Shown here in pieces: positions 22,928-34,687 of a DNA stretch of 64,000 nt; position 1 is the first letter of the stretch, and each line of letters opens with the position of its first letter. The notes beneath the pieces are model-generated. The model worked only from the letters and a program-made list of their open reading frames with translations, was not told the DNA's origin and did no database searches. The stretch lies in NCBI GenBank assembly GCA_035772735.1, contig JASDFA010000001.1, forward strand, positions 60,527,001 to 60,591,000, in the 5' to 3' direction. This DNA is from Datura wrightii. Taxonomy: Eukaryota > Streptophyta > Magnoliopsida > Solanales > Solanaceae. The position numbers were made by a program, and so were the translations under genes.

Positions 22928-25900
22928 TGTAACGACCCGCTTGATCGTTATAGCACCCTAACAACCTAAGCACGGGTGAATTTAAATTTTTTCAAGCCGG
23001 CACAAAATCCCCAAAAATAAAAGAGTATGAGTGAAAAATTTCAAACTGGTGAAGTCAAAATTAGGCTGGCCTAAGCGTAAGGCCAACGTGGTGAGCTGTC
23101 TTCTGCCATAGTGGAACCTCTGCACTGGTAGTATCCTTACTGCGGTGGATGATAGTCAATCAACACAAGAACATAGCTCAGCACCATTGGGGTAACAGTC
23201 ACAGGAACACAAACTAGACAAATTTAGAAAAAAAAAATAGTCTAATGACATTGACCACCCTTTACAGTTTAACACAGGCAAAACAAGGTTAGAAAAATAA
23301 GCAGAGACAACATCAAATTACATCTCCACAATATGGCCAAACACTGCTAAATGTTCCTCTAAGTAAGGAAAGTTAATTTGAGGTGGTAGGATGGGTAAGA
23401 GCTGAAGGTTGATTGGCAGAGAAGTCGGAAGAGGAGAGGGCTAAGATAATCCTTGAATCATAGAAACTAGGTCATTATGCCGGGCAGTAGCTATTTCCTC
23501 ATTCTTTGGAATTTGATCTCAACAACTCTCATTTTCCAACGTAGCAATGCATTATCCCGAAGTAGTCTAGAAATGGCAAAGGTGGTCGGTATATCTTGGG
23601 ATTTAGTAGGAGCAGAGTAGGTACCAGGAATGTTAGTGCATTCATGTCACATCCCAAATCTGGGGAGGTGTGATTGGAGAATACCACTAATCCTGTCCCA
23701 GTTAGGATCTAAAAACCTATTCTTATAAAGGGAATGAATAAAAATACCCAGAAAATAGGAAGTAGGATTTTAGAACAAGGAGAGAAACTAGGAGGCTAAA
23801 GAAGGCAAGACTTCACCCTCCGTAGCTATGATTCTCCACAAGAACTTGAAAATTGATGCATGCATGCAACTAGAAACGTCTCGATGATAGCTTGGCACCC
23901 AGGTAGGCTATGGCTTACTCACCTTCCTATAGACTTTGATTAGCAAACACATATGTGCGTATACTTGGCATGTTATTGATGAGTAGGAGAAACTTGAGTT
24001 AATTTCCAATGAATATGTATAATCAGTAAGTGTCTGGGGGCAGAGAAAATAGGGAAGAGATGATGATATCCCTATGCTATAAAATTTAGTAGGTTATAGT
24101 TTTAAGGGAATAGACCTTAGATAATGGTGTATATGGGAGTAAGTATGTTTGAATCGTATTGGTCTTCGGACATCGCCTATGGATGCATATAGTCTTTCTT
24201 TTTTTCCAAATTTTTAACATCGAATCGATTAGTCTCTAGTCAGTAAATATATATGTGGAGGTTGAACATTGAGAGGTGGGCTATATTCTTTGATATGGCT
24301 TGAATCGAGAATTGTGTGAGAAAGCGAGCTAAGGGGCAAGTAGGTTATCTCATTGTGTTGTGTCTTATGATTGTTTGGTGTGAGTCAATTTGATTGTTAT
24401 TGATTAAGAGGGGGTAAGGTGATTATGAGGATGATTGTTCTTGTATAATGGGTGAGAGATTGCGAAGAAACGATTCGTGGAAAATCTTGGAGAAAAACTG
24501 ATCGAAGTATTGCCTGAGCAGTACTGCTGCAGCGGCCTTGGAACTGCTATTGCGAGACCTTGTGGCAGTAGTGATGCTTCTGTAGTGGATCCCAATCTCG
24601 AGTGGTACAGATTACACCTTATCATGGAATTTCGGATACAAATGATGTAGTAAATAACTAGTTTTGAAATAGCTTCGAACTAGGATTGTGCTATACTTGG
24701 TGATGCGTGATTCTTGTTGTGTGTGATTGTTGATATTTGAACTGTGATATGTGGTTCTTAAATTGATGAGTGAAGTCTGTGATAAGCAAGTGAGTAAACC
24801 AAGTGGCATGTAATATGGGAAGGTAAATCATTGATATATTGGGAATAAGAGGTCTGGGACCGGAGTAAGAACCTAGATGAGCAAATTGTATGATCAAGTC
24901 GCGAGTGAGGACTCAGATATGAGTGACTCATGCCCGAGATAAGCATCCAGTCAAGTGGTATGAGTAAGTACACAGACAGGTATGACTAAAGGTCCATACG
25001 GTTGGGTGTATGGACATGAGTACACAGATAGGTATGATGAAGATCTCATACGACTACGTGTAAGTACATAGATTTCTAGAGTCCCCTGTAGGTCATGACT
25101 GAAAGAGCAAACATAAGATCCTCTGGCATGTGTGTATAGAGATGTGATGGAGGTGTGTGCCCAGCATATCACTGATTGTATGATTGCGAGATAGAGGCTG
25201 TGCGAGTATGGCATGATATACATACGACTGCAATGATAAGGATGTATAGGTATACAAGTATGAACAAGATACTAGCATGATTCGGGTATGATGTGAGAGA
25301 CACAGTTGGGATGCAATACATGATGATTCGGTAGAGGTATGGTACTATATGACATAATTATGATGTGGGGACAGGTATGTGCATGTGCTTAAATTGAGGA
25401 CTTAACTCCACCATTTTGCTTTAATGTTTTCTTTGTGTGTACTCGAGCTATTTAATTGTATTGTGATTTAATGTTTAATCAAAGTGATCCTTGTGGGTGA
25501 TAGATGGTAACATGACTGGTTCCGTAAAAGTAGTGAATTACAGGGAAATTACGGGTTTAGCTTTTTGTTAATGTACTAAATTAAAGAGGATCAGTTAATC
25601 CTGTAAATAAATGAATAGGACAATAAATAATAGAAACGGACTTGATTAATAATAGTGAAAGGGTAAATGAGGTAAATGTGCTATAATATTTATACTGTGG
25701 AATAAAAGAGAAGTGCATTAGCGAAATCGGGTTACTGCCTGCCTTAGGTAGCACTGTAGCGGGCGAATTGCTACTGTAGCGGGACCACTGTAGCGGTTGA
25801 GGTACTCGCTGCAGCGGGGGAGAGAGACAAATTGAAAGATTAATCGATGGTTACAGTGTAGGATGATTGCATGAGCATGGATAGGTCATAAAAACCAAAG

Positions 25901-26363
25901 ATGTAGCAAGTAAACTTAATGAATTATAATATAAGTCGATCTGCATATCAATTTATATGTTATTATGTGAACTAATCTTAGTCATCTGATGATGCCTATT
26001 GGTATGTGTGTTGTACTGATATTACCTTGCTACACTTTTTTGGTGTAGGTTGTGGCAGGTTTGAACTTTCATGATTGACATGAAGTACTCAGCATCAACT
26101 TCTACGCTCTTCTCTGCAGACGAAGTTGTGTCATTTTATGATGTCAAGTAATCTATTAAAGCTTTTGTATCTATCTAGACTAGATCTTGGGGAGTCATGG
26201 TTCGGAAAAAAAGGATTATTTATTTTTATTATAGAAGCGTTTGTATTTGTGTGAGGAAATGAGCATTTAAATTCCTTTGTATGTTGTGTTTAATAAAGGG
26301 TTCTCCTATCAAGTTAGGATTAATATAGGTGTCTGCATGACTCGCCCTTTTGGTGTCGTGTCA
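22928..26363 (+). mobile_element. LTR-like insertion S2 (probable 3.4-kb solo LTR)
   Basis: Starts TGTAACGACCCGC, ends GGTGTCGTGTCA, and is flanked by perfect 5-bp duplications CCTAC (22923-22927, 26364-26368). The TG...CA ends and 5-bp duplication identify an LTR-type insertion. No gag or pol coding was recognised inside, no primer site follows the start, and I saw no internal pair of long direct repeats. A solo LTR is therefore likely, though 3.4 kb is long. It carries CTGTAGCGG/CTGCAGCGG clusters at about 24510-24560 and 25745-25815. A strongly degenerate two-LTR miniature element remains possible. Confidence 0.7.
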
Positions 26364-26626
26364 CCTACGGCTTTATTTACGGTCTATACTTTGGATTTAC
26401 GCACCGTATTTGCTTCCCTAAGTTGGAGTTTCAAGTTGCAATATGTCTAAATCTTACTCTTGGGTTCTATTTTACGGTCTGTCAATTGCATTTGCAGACC
26501 GTAACTGTCTTCATATGTTGCTCTCAAACATGCCACTTCTCATAAGTTGATCCACGGTTCAGTCAATGATCCGCAAGTTGAAGTTACGGTTTGTATGTCA
26601 TGGTTTTAGCAGCAGATTCCTTGGAT
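26364..26626 (-). repeat. Athila-like LTR of copy A, second part
   Basis: Resumes after S2 within the dyad patch. TTACGGTCTG (26472-26481) and CAGACCGTAA (26495-26504) form a perfect 10-bp inverted pair, and other ACGGT/ACCGT motifs surround it. The expected LTR end is not visible because another insertion begins near 26627. Confidence 0.55.
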
Positions 26627-28631
26627 TGTTATACCCTTACTCTAAATCATTGGGATTCTTGAAACTTGGCAAAATAACATTATTATTCAGTTATAATAGT
26701 AGTTAAAGGAATGCAATACTCTATGAAAAGAAGTACAAATATATTGTAAAATCTCAACATATCATACACAAAACTCCAAAAGCGAACCAAAAGGTAACAT
26801 AAAAAAGCTGGAGCTTACCAACAATCAGGAACTCTCCTTAGCTACGCGGGTCTCAATTTTCCTGTCAATCAATGCCTGCGGACATGTATGCAGCACCCCA
26901 GGCTCGAAGCATCAATACTAAGATATACTGAGTATATAAGCTGATATAAAGATAAGATATAGATATACAATACAACATAAAGGAGTACATGGGAACAACA
27001 ATCGATCAAACCCACTCACGATTCAACAATAATAGTTCACAAGGTTATACCGAACTCTCATTCGGATTAATCCAATAATCACAACCACCTCGTCCATTGC
27101 CGACTCACGTGTTCAGTTCATAGCTAACCAGAAAAATCAATAAACAAGTAATAAAATGCCATACAATAATCAATAATTAATCACAAGTCTTGTTGGAACA
27201 ACTCTCGGTTCATAGGCTATTCACAACAAGCTCAACCATACTGAAAAAATTTTTGCGCGATGGTTAATGATTCACATGAGATCAGTCCCATTGGGGAAAC
27301 TTATCGTGGCCCCAAGAAGGTTCTTGCACATGCACCAGTTTGACCCTACCAGAGAGAAGCAATCATACCTGTAGGTTAGCTTCAACTCTAGGCTCAACTC
27401 ACAATCGGAACGACTCTCGCGCGTTGGGTACTCGCAAAACCTCAAGGCATTAGTTAGTACATACAGCCAATCATAACAAAAAATCATCATACAATTATAT
27501 AAACACACAAAGATCCCAAAACACAATCAACTACGCCTCCAAACGCTAATCACAATGCGACTTTAATATAATATATTCAAGCGTCCCACCTATGTATCAT
27601 AAACACATGAGTTTAAGTTCAAAACCATACTATAATCTCTCTCCTATTGGAATCACAACCAGAAGCTAAATACAAAGAATAAGGGCATGATTTCAAGATT
27701 ATAATTTGTCCAATACACATGACATTAATGACTCTAAATCCCCAATCGACGTACCACAACTATACGAATCATAAACACCAAATCCAATCTGTAAGCATAA
27801 ATCAATCACCAACACAACCAGCAACTCTACAACAGAGTATCAACACGAGTCAAGGGCGACAAGAACATCCAACATACATGAATTTACCGATAACAATTGT
27901 TTTGTGGAAAACATGCCAAAAGAGAAAGAAATGACCTTACTATACCTCGATTCGGAGGACCACAATTCTATTCAAACCCTCATGCTATATGCACCATGTG
28001 ATTTCCACCAGTAGAACTTCAACCAACCAACATGAAACTGCAACTAGATCAATAAGAAGACAACATACAAAGATGATATAGATAAGATTTCTATGAATTT
28101 GATTATAGAAATTTTGAAACAACAATTCTAACGATACTTATGAATTCACCACTATGATCATAAAATAAAAATCAAGAATATAAGGTGATAAAACTACAGT
28201 ATATGAAAAACTACCGAACCACTCAAAAATATAATAAAAGCATGAGTTGCATGGCAGATTCAACGTCCTAAGCTCAGACATAATCTTGGATCATGAATTA
28301 CACTTCAAAATTATAAATAACCCTTATGATACTTAAGAGAGGGGGTTTCCACCAAGTGAAGTTTCTAGAAGAATTAATTTGGAATGCTAAATCGACCAAG
28401 GGAACTCTATTTATAGAACCTTCCCAATTACACTACCACAACGGGATCCGCTTAACATGGTGCGTCGCAGTAAGCCAAAATTCTTGCTTTTTGGAGTTTT
28501 GCACAATGTTTGATGCTCCGTACCCCATCTCAACCTTTAGCCTTTCCTCGGCAGACAACATATAGCCATAAACTAGACTTTTATATCCCACACCTAACGA
28601 TAAAACTGATTTAAAAGTACAAGGTGTTATA
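26627..28631 (-). repeat. LTR-like block S3, minus orientation, bounds uncertain
   Basis: Non-coding 2.0 kb. Near 26930 it has the inverted equivalent of the Tekay-LTR motif (ATACTAAGATATACTGAGTATATAAGC). Near 26875 it has GCCTGCGGACATGTATGCAGCACCCC, a phrase I associate with Solanaceae gypsy LTRs. The right end reads AAGGTGTTATA, the left TGTTATACCC. It is flanked by a 10-bp direct repeat GTTATACCCT (26628-26637, 28632-28641, last base differing or shifted). That length does not fit a 5-bp LTR duplication, so the exact ends are unresolved. Best guess is an old solo LTR. Confidence 0.45.
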
Positions 28632-29315
28632 GTTATACCCTAAGATTGACTTCAAGGTAATCCAATTAGCTATGGAGAGATACATTCCTTTGCTACATAT
28701 ATTTACAGTCTGTTACTTGATGAACTTACTTGGAAAGGGAATTATTATACTTGGACTAACAAACAATATACGTTTAACAGGATATATAATAGAATAGATA
28801 GAGCTTTTGGTAGCTGCGAGTGGATGATGAAGTGGGGAAAATGTGTCTACAATATAACTTTCCATATATTTCTGATCATGCACCTATAATGCTAAACATG
28901 ACTACTAGCTACAGAACATCTAATGTGTCATTCAGATTCTTTAATGTTTGAATTGATCATAAAAATTTCCTACCAATTGTTGTAAGGATATGGAGATAAC
29001 AATAGCGGGGAAATAGAATGGAAGTTATCAGGAAGAAACCCAAAGTTCTAAAGCCACAACTGAGAAAATTGAATAATCAAGAATTCAAGAGGTTATCTCA
29101 GAGACTTGAGGCAACTAGGAGAGAGTTGCTAGAAGTCCAAATAAATAAGTATGAATTGCACTAAAACTTTGATGATATAGGAAAGCATGTTCCTTTAGAA
29201 TTTGGAAGGATTTTCACTAATAGAATATAGTTCTCTTAAACAAGAGTCAAGTGCAACACGGGCAAAACTAGGTGACTCCAATTCTAAGTACATTTCTTTA
29301 GTAATTAAGGAGAAA
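28632..29315 (+). pseudogene. L1-type LINE ORF2 remnant: endonuclease end
   Basis: Plus-strand sequence with motifs of the C-terminal L1 apurinic endonuclease: GNYYTWTNKQY near 28740, RIDRAFGSCEWM near 28795, and ISDHAPIML near 28870, the conserved SDH box. The linker to RT follows (KLNNQEFKRLSQRLEATRREL near 29065; DSNSKYISLVIKEK up to 29315). Stops and small frameshifts are present. The LINE 5' end, ORF1 and the start of the endonuclease are missing. It is split by S4 and continues at 31379. Confidence 0.8.
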
Positions 29316-31373
29316 TGTTATGACTCAAGCCTATACCCAGGAAATGATATATTACTTAGAACATCAAGTGGCTCCAAGGTAACCCATGGAACTAGTAAAA
29401 CATATAATGAATAACTGTGTTGAAGCTAAAACTAAAATGAAATCACATAACTGAAATACTCAGAATTTGTAAAGAAGTGTTTAAATACAAAAACATATTT
29501 GAGAACTGACTCAGCTGAACATCTAACTATGTCTGAAAGCCTCTAAGACTAACGAGCTGAAGGGACAGGTCCCCAACTAGCTCTAAGTACTGAAAACTGA
29601 ATGATAAATAAAAGAAAGTAACTAAGCTCTCATCCTCGAATAAAGAGGACTCACTATTGGTAATGCTGGACTTGCACTAAGATGTATATAACTATGGGGC
29701 TGAGTGTGGGTACCTGAACCTATATCATGCGATGATATAGTAGAAAAATATGCGATTAGTACTTTGAATGTACAGAGTATGTAAGCTAAATAAAACATGA
29801 GTAAAACAGGAACTCATGCTAAAAGTTGAAATTGAGATTATTAAGTAATATTTCTTAGGAAACACATAAGTTGATGCATAATGAACCAAAAGTAAACATT
29901 CGTATAAAGATGAATATATTTGTAAGTCATAAAGTAAGTTTATATATTGAAACTATAGGTCATGTACAACTACTATAAAGAAATTTTAATCTATGGGACA
30001 TTCTCATAACGGACATGCTCCATGTGAGTATCATGGAGCCAACCTGTAACCCTGGGCGGAAGGGTGTTTATACCTTGCCAAGGATATGAACCATGACTGG
30101 CATAAATTCACTCATGAGCCCACTCGGGCAAGAGAGACATTCTCAACTGGTGAGGACCACTTTTTCTATGGTGGCACATAGTTTTGGGACTTAGATTATC
30201 TGAACCCACATCTGCTTGATATTAAATACTACTCTCAAAACTATGTACATGTTTATAATTATAGCTTAGGTCTGAAAAGTTTTGCATAGATTAGTATAAA
30301 ATAATGTTTTTTTCATGAATGTCTGAGGTACTGAACTAGTCATGCAAGTTGTACTGATTCTAAAGTCATGATGTCATAATACTGTAAAACATTCTGAAAC
30401 TATTCTAAATGTTGGGAAAATCATACTAAGTTTTGAGCATAGAGAAACATTGAGGTTTTTCAAGGGATTTAACTCTTACATGATCATAAAATACATACGA
30501 AAAGTATGAGGGAAACATACATATAAAAATCTGTGGTTTTTTCATAAAGAGTTATTAGCCCTAGAAATCATGAGTTCAAGGAATAATACTGAAACATAGT
30601 CTAAAGCTCGAGTTTTGGGCATAAGGGTGAAAGGAAACCCTTATTCATGATCTCACATACTTGGACTATGAACTCTTGTCTGTTGCTTGAGAATTCGCTA
30701 GTTTGGAGAAGACAAAACCTAGTTGTTCTTGAGAGCTTAAAAGCTAATAGTGCTCTGAGAATTCGATGTTATGAGAAAGGGTAGGAGGTTTATCGCCTAA
30801 AACTCCTTTAACTTCCCACTAGCAAAGCCTAAAACAACGTAGTTAGGAGTCAAAAGCTTAGAAATTTTTGAAACTACTCTTAGAAGAACGGCTTGAAATT
30901 TTGGCGTTCAGTCCCAATGACTCATGGTTACTGGGCCACTTGAACACGTGCAAAAACTCCTACCACAGACATTCAGGATGAATTCATTCTTTGATACCAC
31001 AAGTTGTTCCTTGACTCGTAGGGTTTGAGTTTGCTTGGGTTCTTGACTATTTTCGTAACCACGACTTGTGCTCATGAGTCATCCTTTCTCACCATGACTC
31101 ATGGCTTGGACTCGTGATCCCTAGGAGAAAAATTGTAAAGTTTCGGGACTCTTGCTAGGCTTCTCGGGATGGGCTTGACCACGACTCGTGGTTAGGATCA
31201 TGGTGACTGGAAACATTATGATATCTCTTAACTACTTTCCATGAGCCTTCCCATGACTCGTGGCTTCACACCACGGCTCGTGGTGAGTGTCGTTCTGAGG
31301 GAAAAGTTCAAATCTTCTGTTGGATTCTGCTTCATGTCTAGGATTTTATTTTAGAAGCTTTTAGGGTGGTATA
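29316..31373 (-). mobile_element. Solo LTR S4 (Tekay-type), minus orientation, inside the LINE
   Basis: Plus-strand start TGTTATGACTC and end GGGTGGTATA are the reverse of the Tekay LTR ends. Flanks are AGAAA (29311-29315) and CGAAA (31374-31378), a 4/5-matching duplication. Removing the block rejoins the LINE reading frame. Landmarks in reverse order are: GAGGACTCACTATT near 29648 (= AGTGAGTCCTC), CATGCGATGATATAG near 29726, TAGTACTTTGAATGTACAGAG near 29757, and a CACGACTCGTGG dyad patch at 30905-31290. No coding sequence. Confidence 0.85.
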
Positions 31374-31378
31374 CGAAA

Positions 31379-33400
31379 GGTAGAAGAAAATGATATCAGA
31401 TCTAACCTCTCCTGATTGCTCAAAGCTCCCAGATCCTAAGGAAATTAAAATTGAAATACTCAAATTTTTTCAGGGATTAATCGGATTAGCTACTCATAGT
31501 TTACTTATTGTTAATAAAATTACAATGTCCAACGGTCCAACCTTGTCACATCGATAAAAACTTGCTCTATGTGTTCCAGTGATTGATTAGGAAATCTGTG
31601 AAGGTTTAACAATTATTGGAGATAATAAATCTCTTGGGATTGATGGGTTTAATGCTAAGTTTTAAAATAACTTGGCACATCATTAAAACATATTTCACGG
31701 AGACAATTAAAGATTTATTCACAACTGGCCAACTTGCTAAGTCTATCAATTGTATAATAATTCACCCTAATTCCAAAAGTTCTTACTCCTGTCAAAGTCA
31801 AGATTTCAGGCTAATTGCATGTTACAATTTTGTGCAAGCTAATTGCTAAGGTGCTAGCAACTAGATTACAGAAGGTTAGGCCTGCCATCATTTGTGAATC
31901 CTAGGTAGGTTTCATCCTTTGGAGGAAGATATCAGATAATATCATACTAGCCCAAGAGTTAGTCAAAGCATACACCAGAAAGTACATTTCAGTTAGATGC
32001 ATGATTAAGATACAAAAGACTTATGATTATATGTTGAATAGCCTTTCCTGGAATAGGTATTTCTAGAGCTTAGTTTCCTATAAGGTTTATTAATTGGATA
32101 ATGAAATGTGTGAAGACTATCAAACACACCATACTGATAATGTTGCTAAGAGCTTAGACAAGGTGACCCTATATCACCCTTCCTATTTGCAATAAGTATG
32201 AAGTATTTGAGTAGATGTATTAACAACCTAAATACTTCCAATGTGTTCAAGATCCATCATAGATTTGCAAAAGTTGGTATCACACATCTCTGCTTATTGA
32301 TGACCTTTTATTATTTGCTAAAGGTGATCTTTAATCAGTATCTGCCTCGCATCACCTCTTTCTCACCTTCTCCAAAGCTTCTGGATTCCAACCTAATGTC
32401 GAAAAGGATTTAGTGTAATTTTTGAGGTGTTTCAAAACAAGAGAAAGACAAAATACTTCAACACCTAGGATTTGTACATTGACAACTTTCTTGCAAGTAT
32501 CTTGGCATCTCACTCTCCACTAAGAAATTATCTTTGCTACAATGAGAATCCTCATTGAAAAATTATCACTCAAATATATTCTTAGATAGCAATGAAACTA
32601 TCCTATGTTGGGAGAGTAAAGTAGATTCAATCATTGTTGTTTGGCTGCACGCCTACTGGTGTCCAATCTTTATCATTCCTACCAAAATTCCTAAAGTGAT
32701 TGATGCCTATTGTCAAAGCTATATGTGGTTTGGGCAAACACAATCACTAGAAAAGCTTTAGTAGCATGGGATAGGGTAATGTTCACCAGTAGCCATGGGT
32801 GGTAAACTTGATCAATCTAAAAGTATGGAATATAGATTTTATAGCCAACAATTATTGAGATGTGGCCAACAAAGCAGATAAATTATGGGTGACATGGATA
32901 TACACATACTATATAAAAAGGAAGACCTCTGAATGAGATTATCATTCCCCAATAAGCTTTCTACATGATTAGACAGATCATTTCTGCCAGAGAAACTATA
33001 GCACTGGTATATCACCCTCTTTCTTCCTCTTAGAGCTTAAGAAAATAGTTTTATCATATGCTCATCCTTGAAGGACCATGTGTACCTTGAAAATATCTGA
33101 TGTTTGATAATTATGCTAGACCAAAAATAAAGTTTACTGTGTGGCTTCAATTCTATGAAAAATTGCTAACTGTGGATAGACTTCTTAAATATAGTCTCCA
33201 ATTATCACCTACCTATTCTCTATGTCAAATGCACGAGGAAACTAGGGACCAATTCTTGCTCCATTGTCTATTTGCAAAGACTCTCTGGGCTAGAGTACTC
33301 ACCGATACAAAGAGATACACTTACAACAGTCATATGGAAGGACTACATCGCCTGGGCTATAAAGAATGCTAAAGGTAAACTCAGAATGCCAGAATCTTCA
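31379..33400 (+). pseudogene. L1-type LINE ORF2 remnant: reverse transcriptase and zf-RVT
   Basis: Continues from 29315. Reading order is MISDLTSPDCSKLPDPKEIK near 31390, the RT start around GIDGFN at about 31640, an FRLIAC-type segment near 31805, and a KAYTRKYISVRCMIK segment near 31960. A degraded (A/I)DDLLLFAKGD catalytic box lies at about 32295-32335. The terminal Cys-containing zf-RVT domain is at 33100-33300 (RPKIKFTVWLQ, LCQMHEETRDQFLLHCLFAKTLW). Every segment has stops or frameshifts. The protein would have nicked target DNA and reverse transcribed its own RNA, and this copy cannot. Confidence 0.85.
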
Positions 33401-33734
33401 AACTTATATTTGTTCAGTGTGTACATAACTTCTGGACAGAAAGAATATAAAAGACATGTGACGAGAAATAAAGGTCATGTTTCTTGCTAATGAAATTGGC
33501 TACATTTGCACTATCAAAGCTAAATCAACAATCAAAACCATTCTTCATAACTTTATATTATAGCTTTGATAGTACCTCTATGGTCCTTAGTTTTTTTTTT
33601 TTTTTTTGCTTTGAATGTTTCATTGAAATAGGTTTTTCCTTTTATGAAAATAGCTAGTTAAGGCTTAGGTTGAGTTAATGCTTTGTAATGTCCCACTGGT
33701 GTACAACAAGCTAGTTACCAAAAAAATAGTTAAT
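33401..33734 (+). other. LINE 3' end and A-run
   Basis: The non-coding tail of the LINE. It contains a run of about 19 T (33588-33607) and a segment GTAATGTCCCACTGGTGTAC near 33687, ending in a short A-run (33719-33726). The A-run probably marks the LINE 3' terminus. I could not find the target-site duplication. Confidence 0.55.
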
Positions 33735-34687
33735 CCAAGTACAAGAAATAAAATAAAGATAAAAAATGATCCAATTCAAATCGGACCAGGCCCGTGATCA
33801 TGCTCAAATTACACCCGCAATAAAGTATAAATTGGTCACTATAAAATATAATAATCCAACTAGGTTGGGGTTGAATCTTACAAGGAATAGGTGAGAAATA
33901 ATGTGTTAATAATGAGTATTCAACTAGTATTCAGTATTTTGGGAGAGGGATTTGCAATAAAAAGAAGTAATTTAAACTATGATTTTCATTGTATCAAATA
34001 TGTGAGAAGAAACTAGGAATGTCTTCTCCATAATTTCATAATATAGTAGGTTTATCTTATTAGTGATCTATCCCGGTGAATTTCATGCAAAACTGGCGAT
34101 TATGCTCATCTAGCATCTCTAGAGTTGCATAGGAAAATTTCACTCTACATCCTCTCGGACTTTAGGTGTTCATATTTTGCCCTCATCATAAGTCTTGGAC
34201 TGACTATTCTTCGTTAGAGCTCAAGTTAATTAGATGAGGGTTGGTAGCCTTAATTTTCCATTGTTATTCTCTTTTCCTAACTTCAACCTCTTTGGTCAAG
34301 AAAAGTTATAATACGATTATGTTTCAATATTTATAACTACTAAAACTAATTAAAATGGAGAGAATAATAATACAATCAATTTAACTATCCAAGAATGACT
34401 ATTATGTTTGCCTACATCCATTAATCTATCACGGTTCTCAAAATCCAAACTAATTAGTTTAGCAACTGATACTTAAAGAAATGACAACAATCTATGAATA
34501 TGAAGTTCAATGATTGCTTACAAATATATGAAATAGTTTGACAAATCTTGAATAGCTAATAGAATCATAAGACCTTTGATGCTTCTCTATCGACAATGAT
34601 ATGGAATAATGTGTTTCATGCTCAAACTATCCTATGAACTATGCAAACTATACATGAATGCCTAAAAAATGTCCTATGGTATTTATA
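33735..34687 (-). repeat. Athila-like LTR of copy C, first part
   Basis: AT-rich, with GGTTGGGGTTGAATC near 33861, the counterpart of GGTTGGGGTCGAACCC in copy D (about 56989). The family phrase for the second quarter of the LTR follows at about 34065-34330 (GTGATCTATCC, CTCTTTTCCTAACTTC). T2 splits it, and it resumes at 53957. The left edge is inferred from the end of the LINE. Confidence 0.65.
34683..34687. repeat. Target-site duplication of T2 (left)
   Basis: TTATA, repeated perfectly at 53952-53956 after the right LTR. Confidence 0.85.

Noticed and set aside
23000..26300. Host gene within S2
   Set aside because: No frame longer than about 90 codons, no recognisable domain, and LTR-type ends enclose the block.
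33588..33607. T-run taken as the poly(A) tail of a minus-strand LINE
   Set aside because: LINE coding is on the plus strand and continues to the left. The short A-run at 33719-33726 fits the plus-strand 3' end better.
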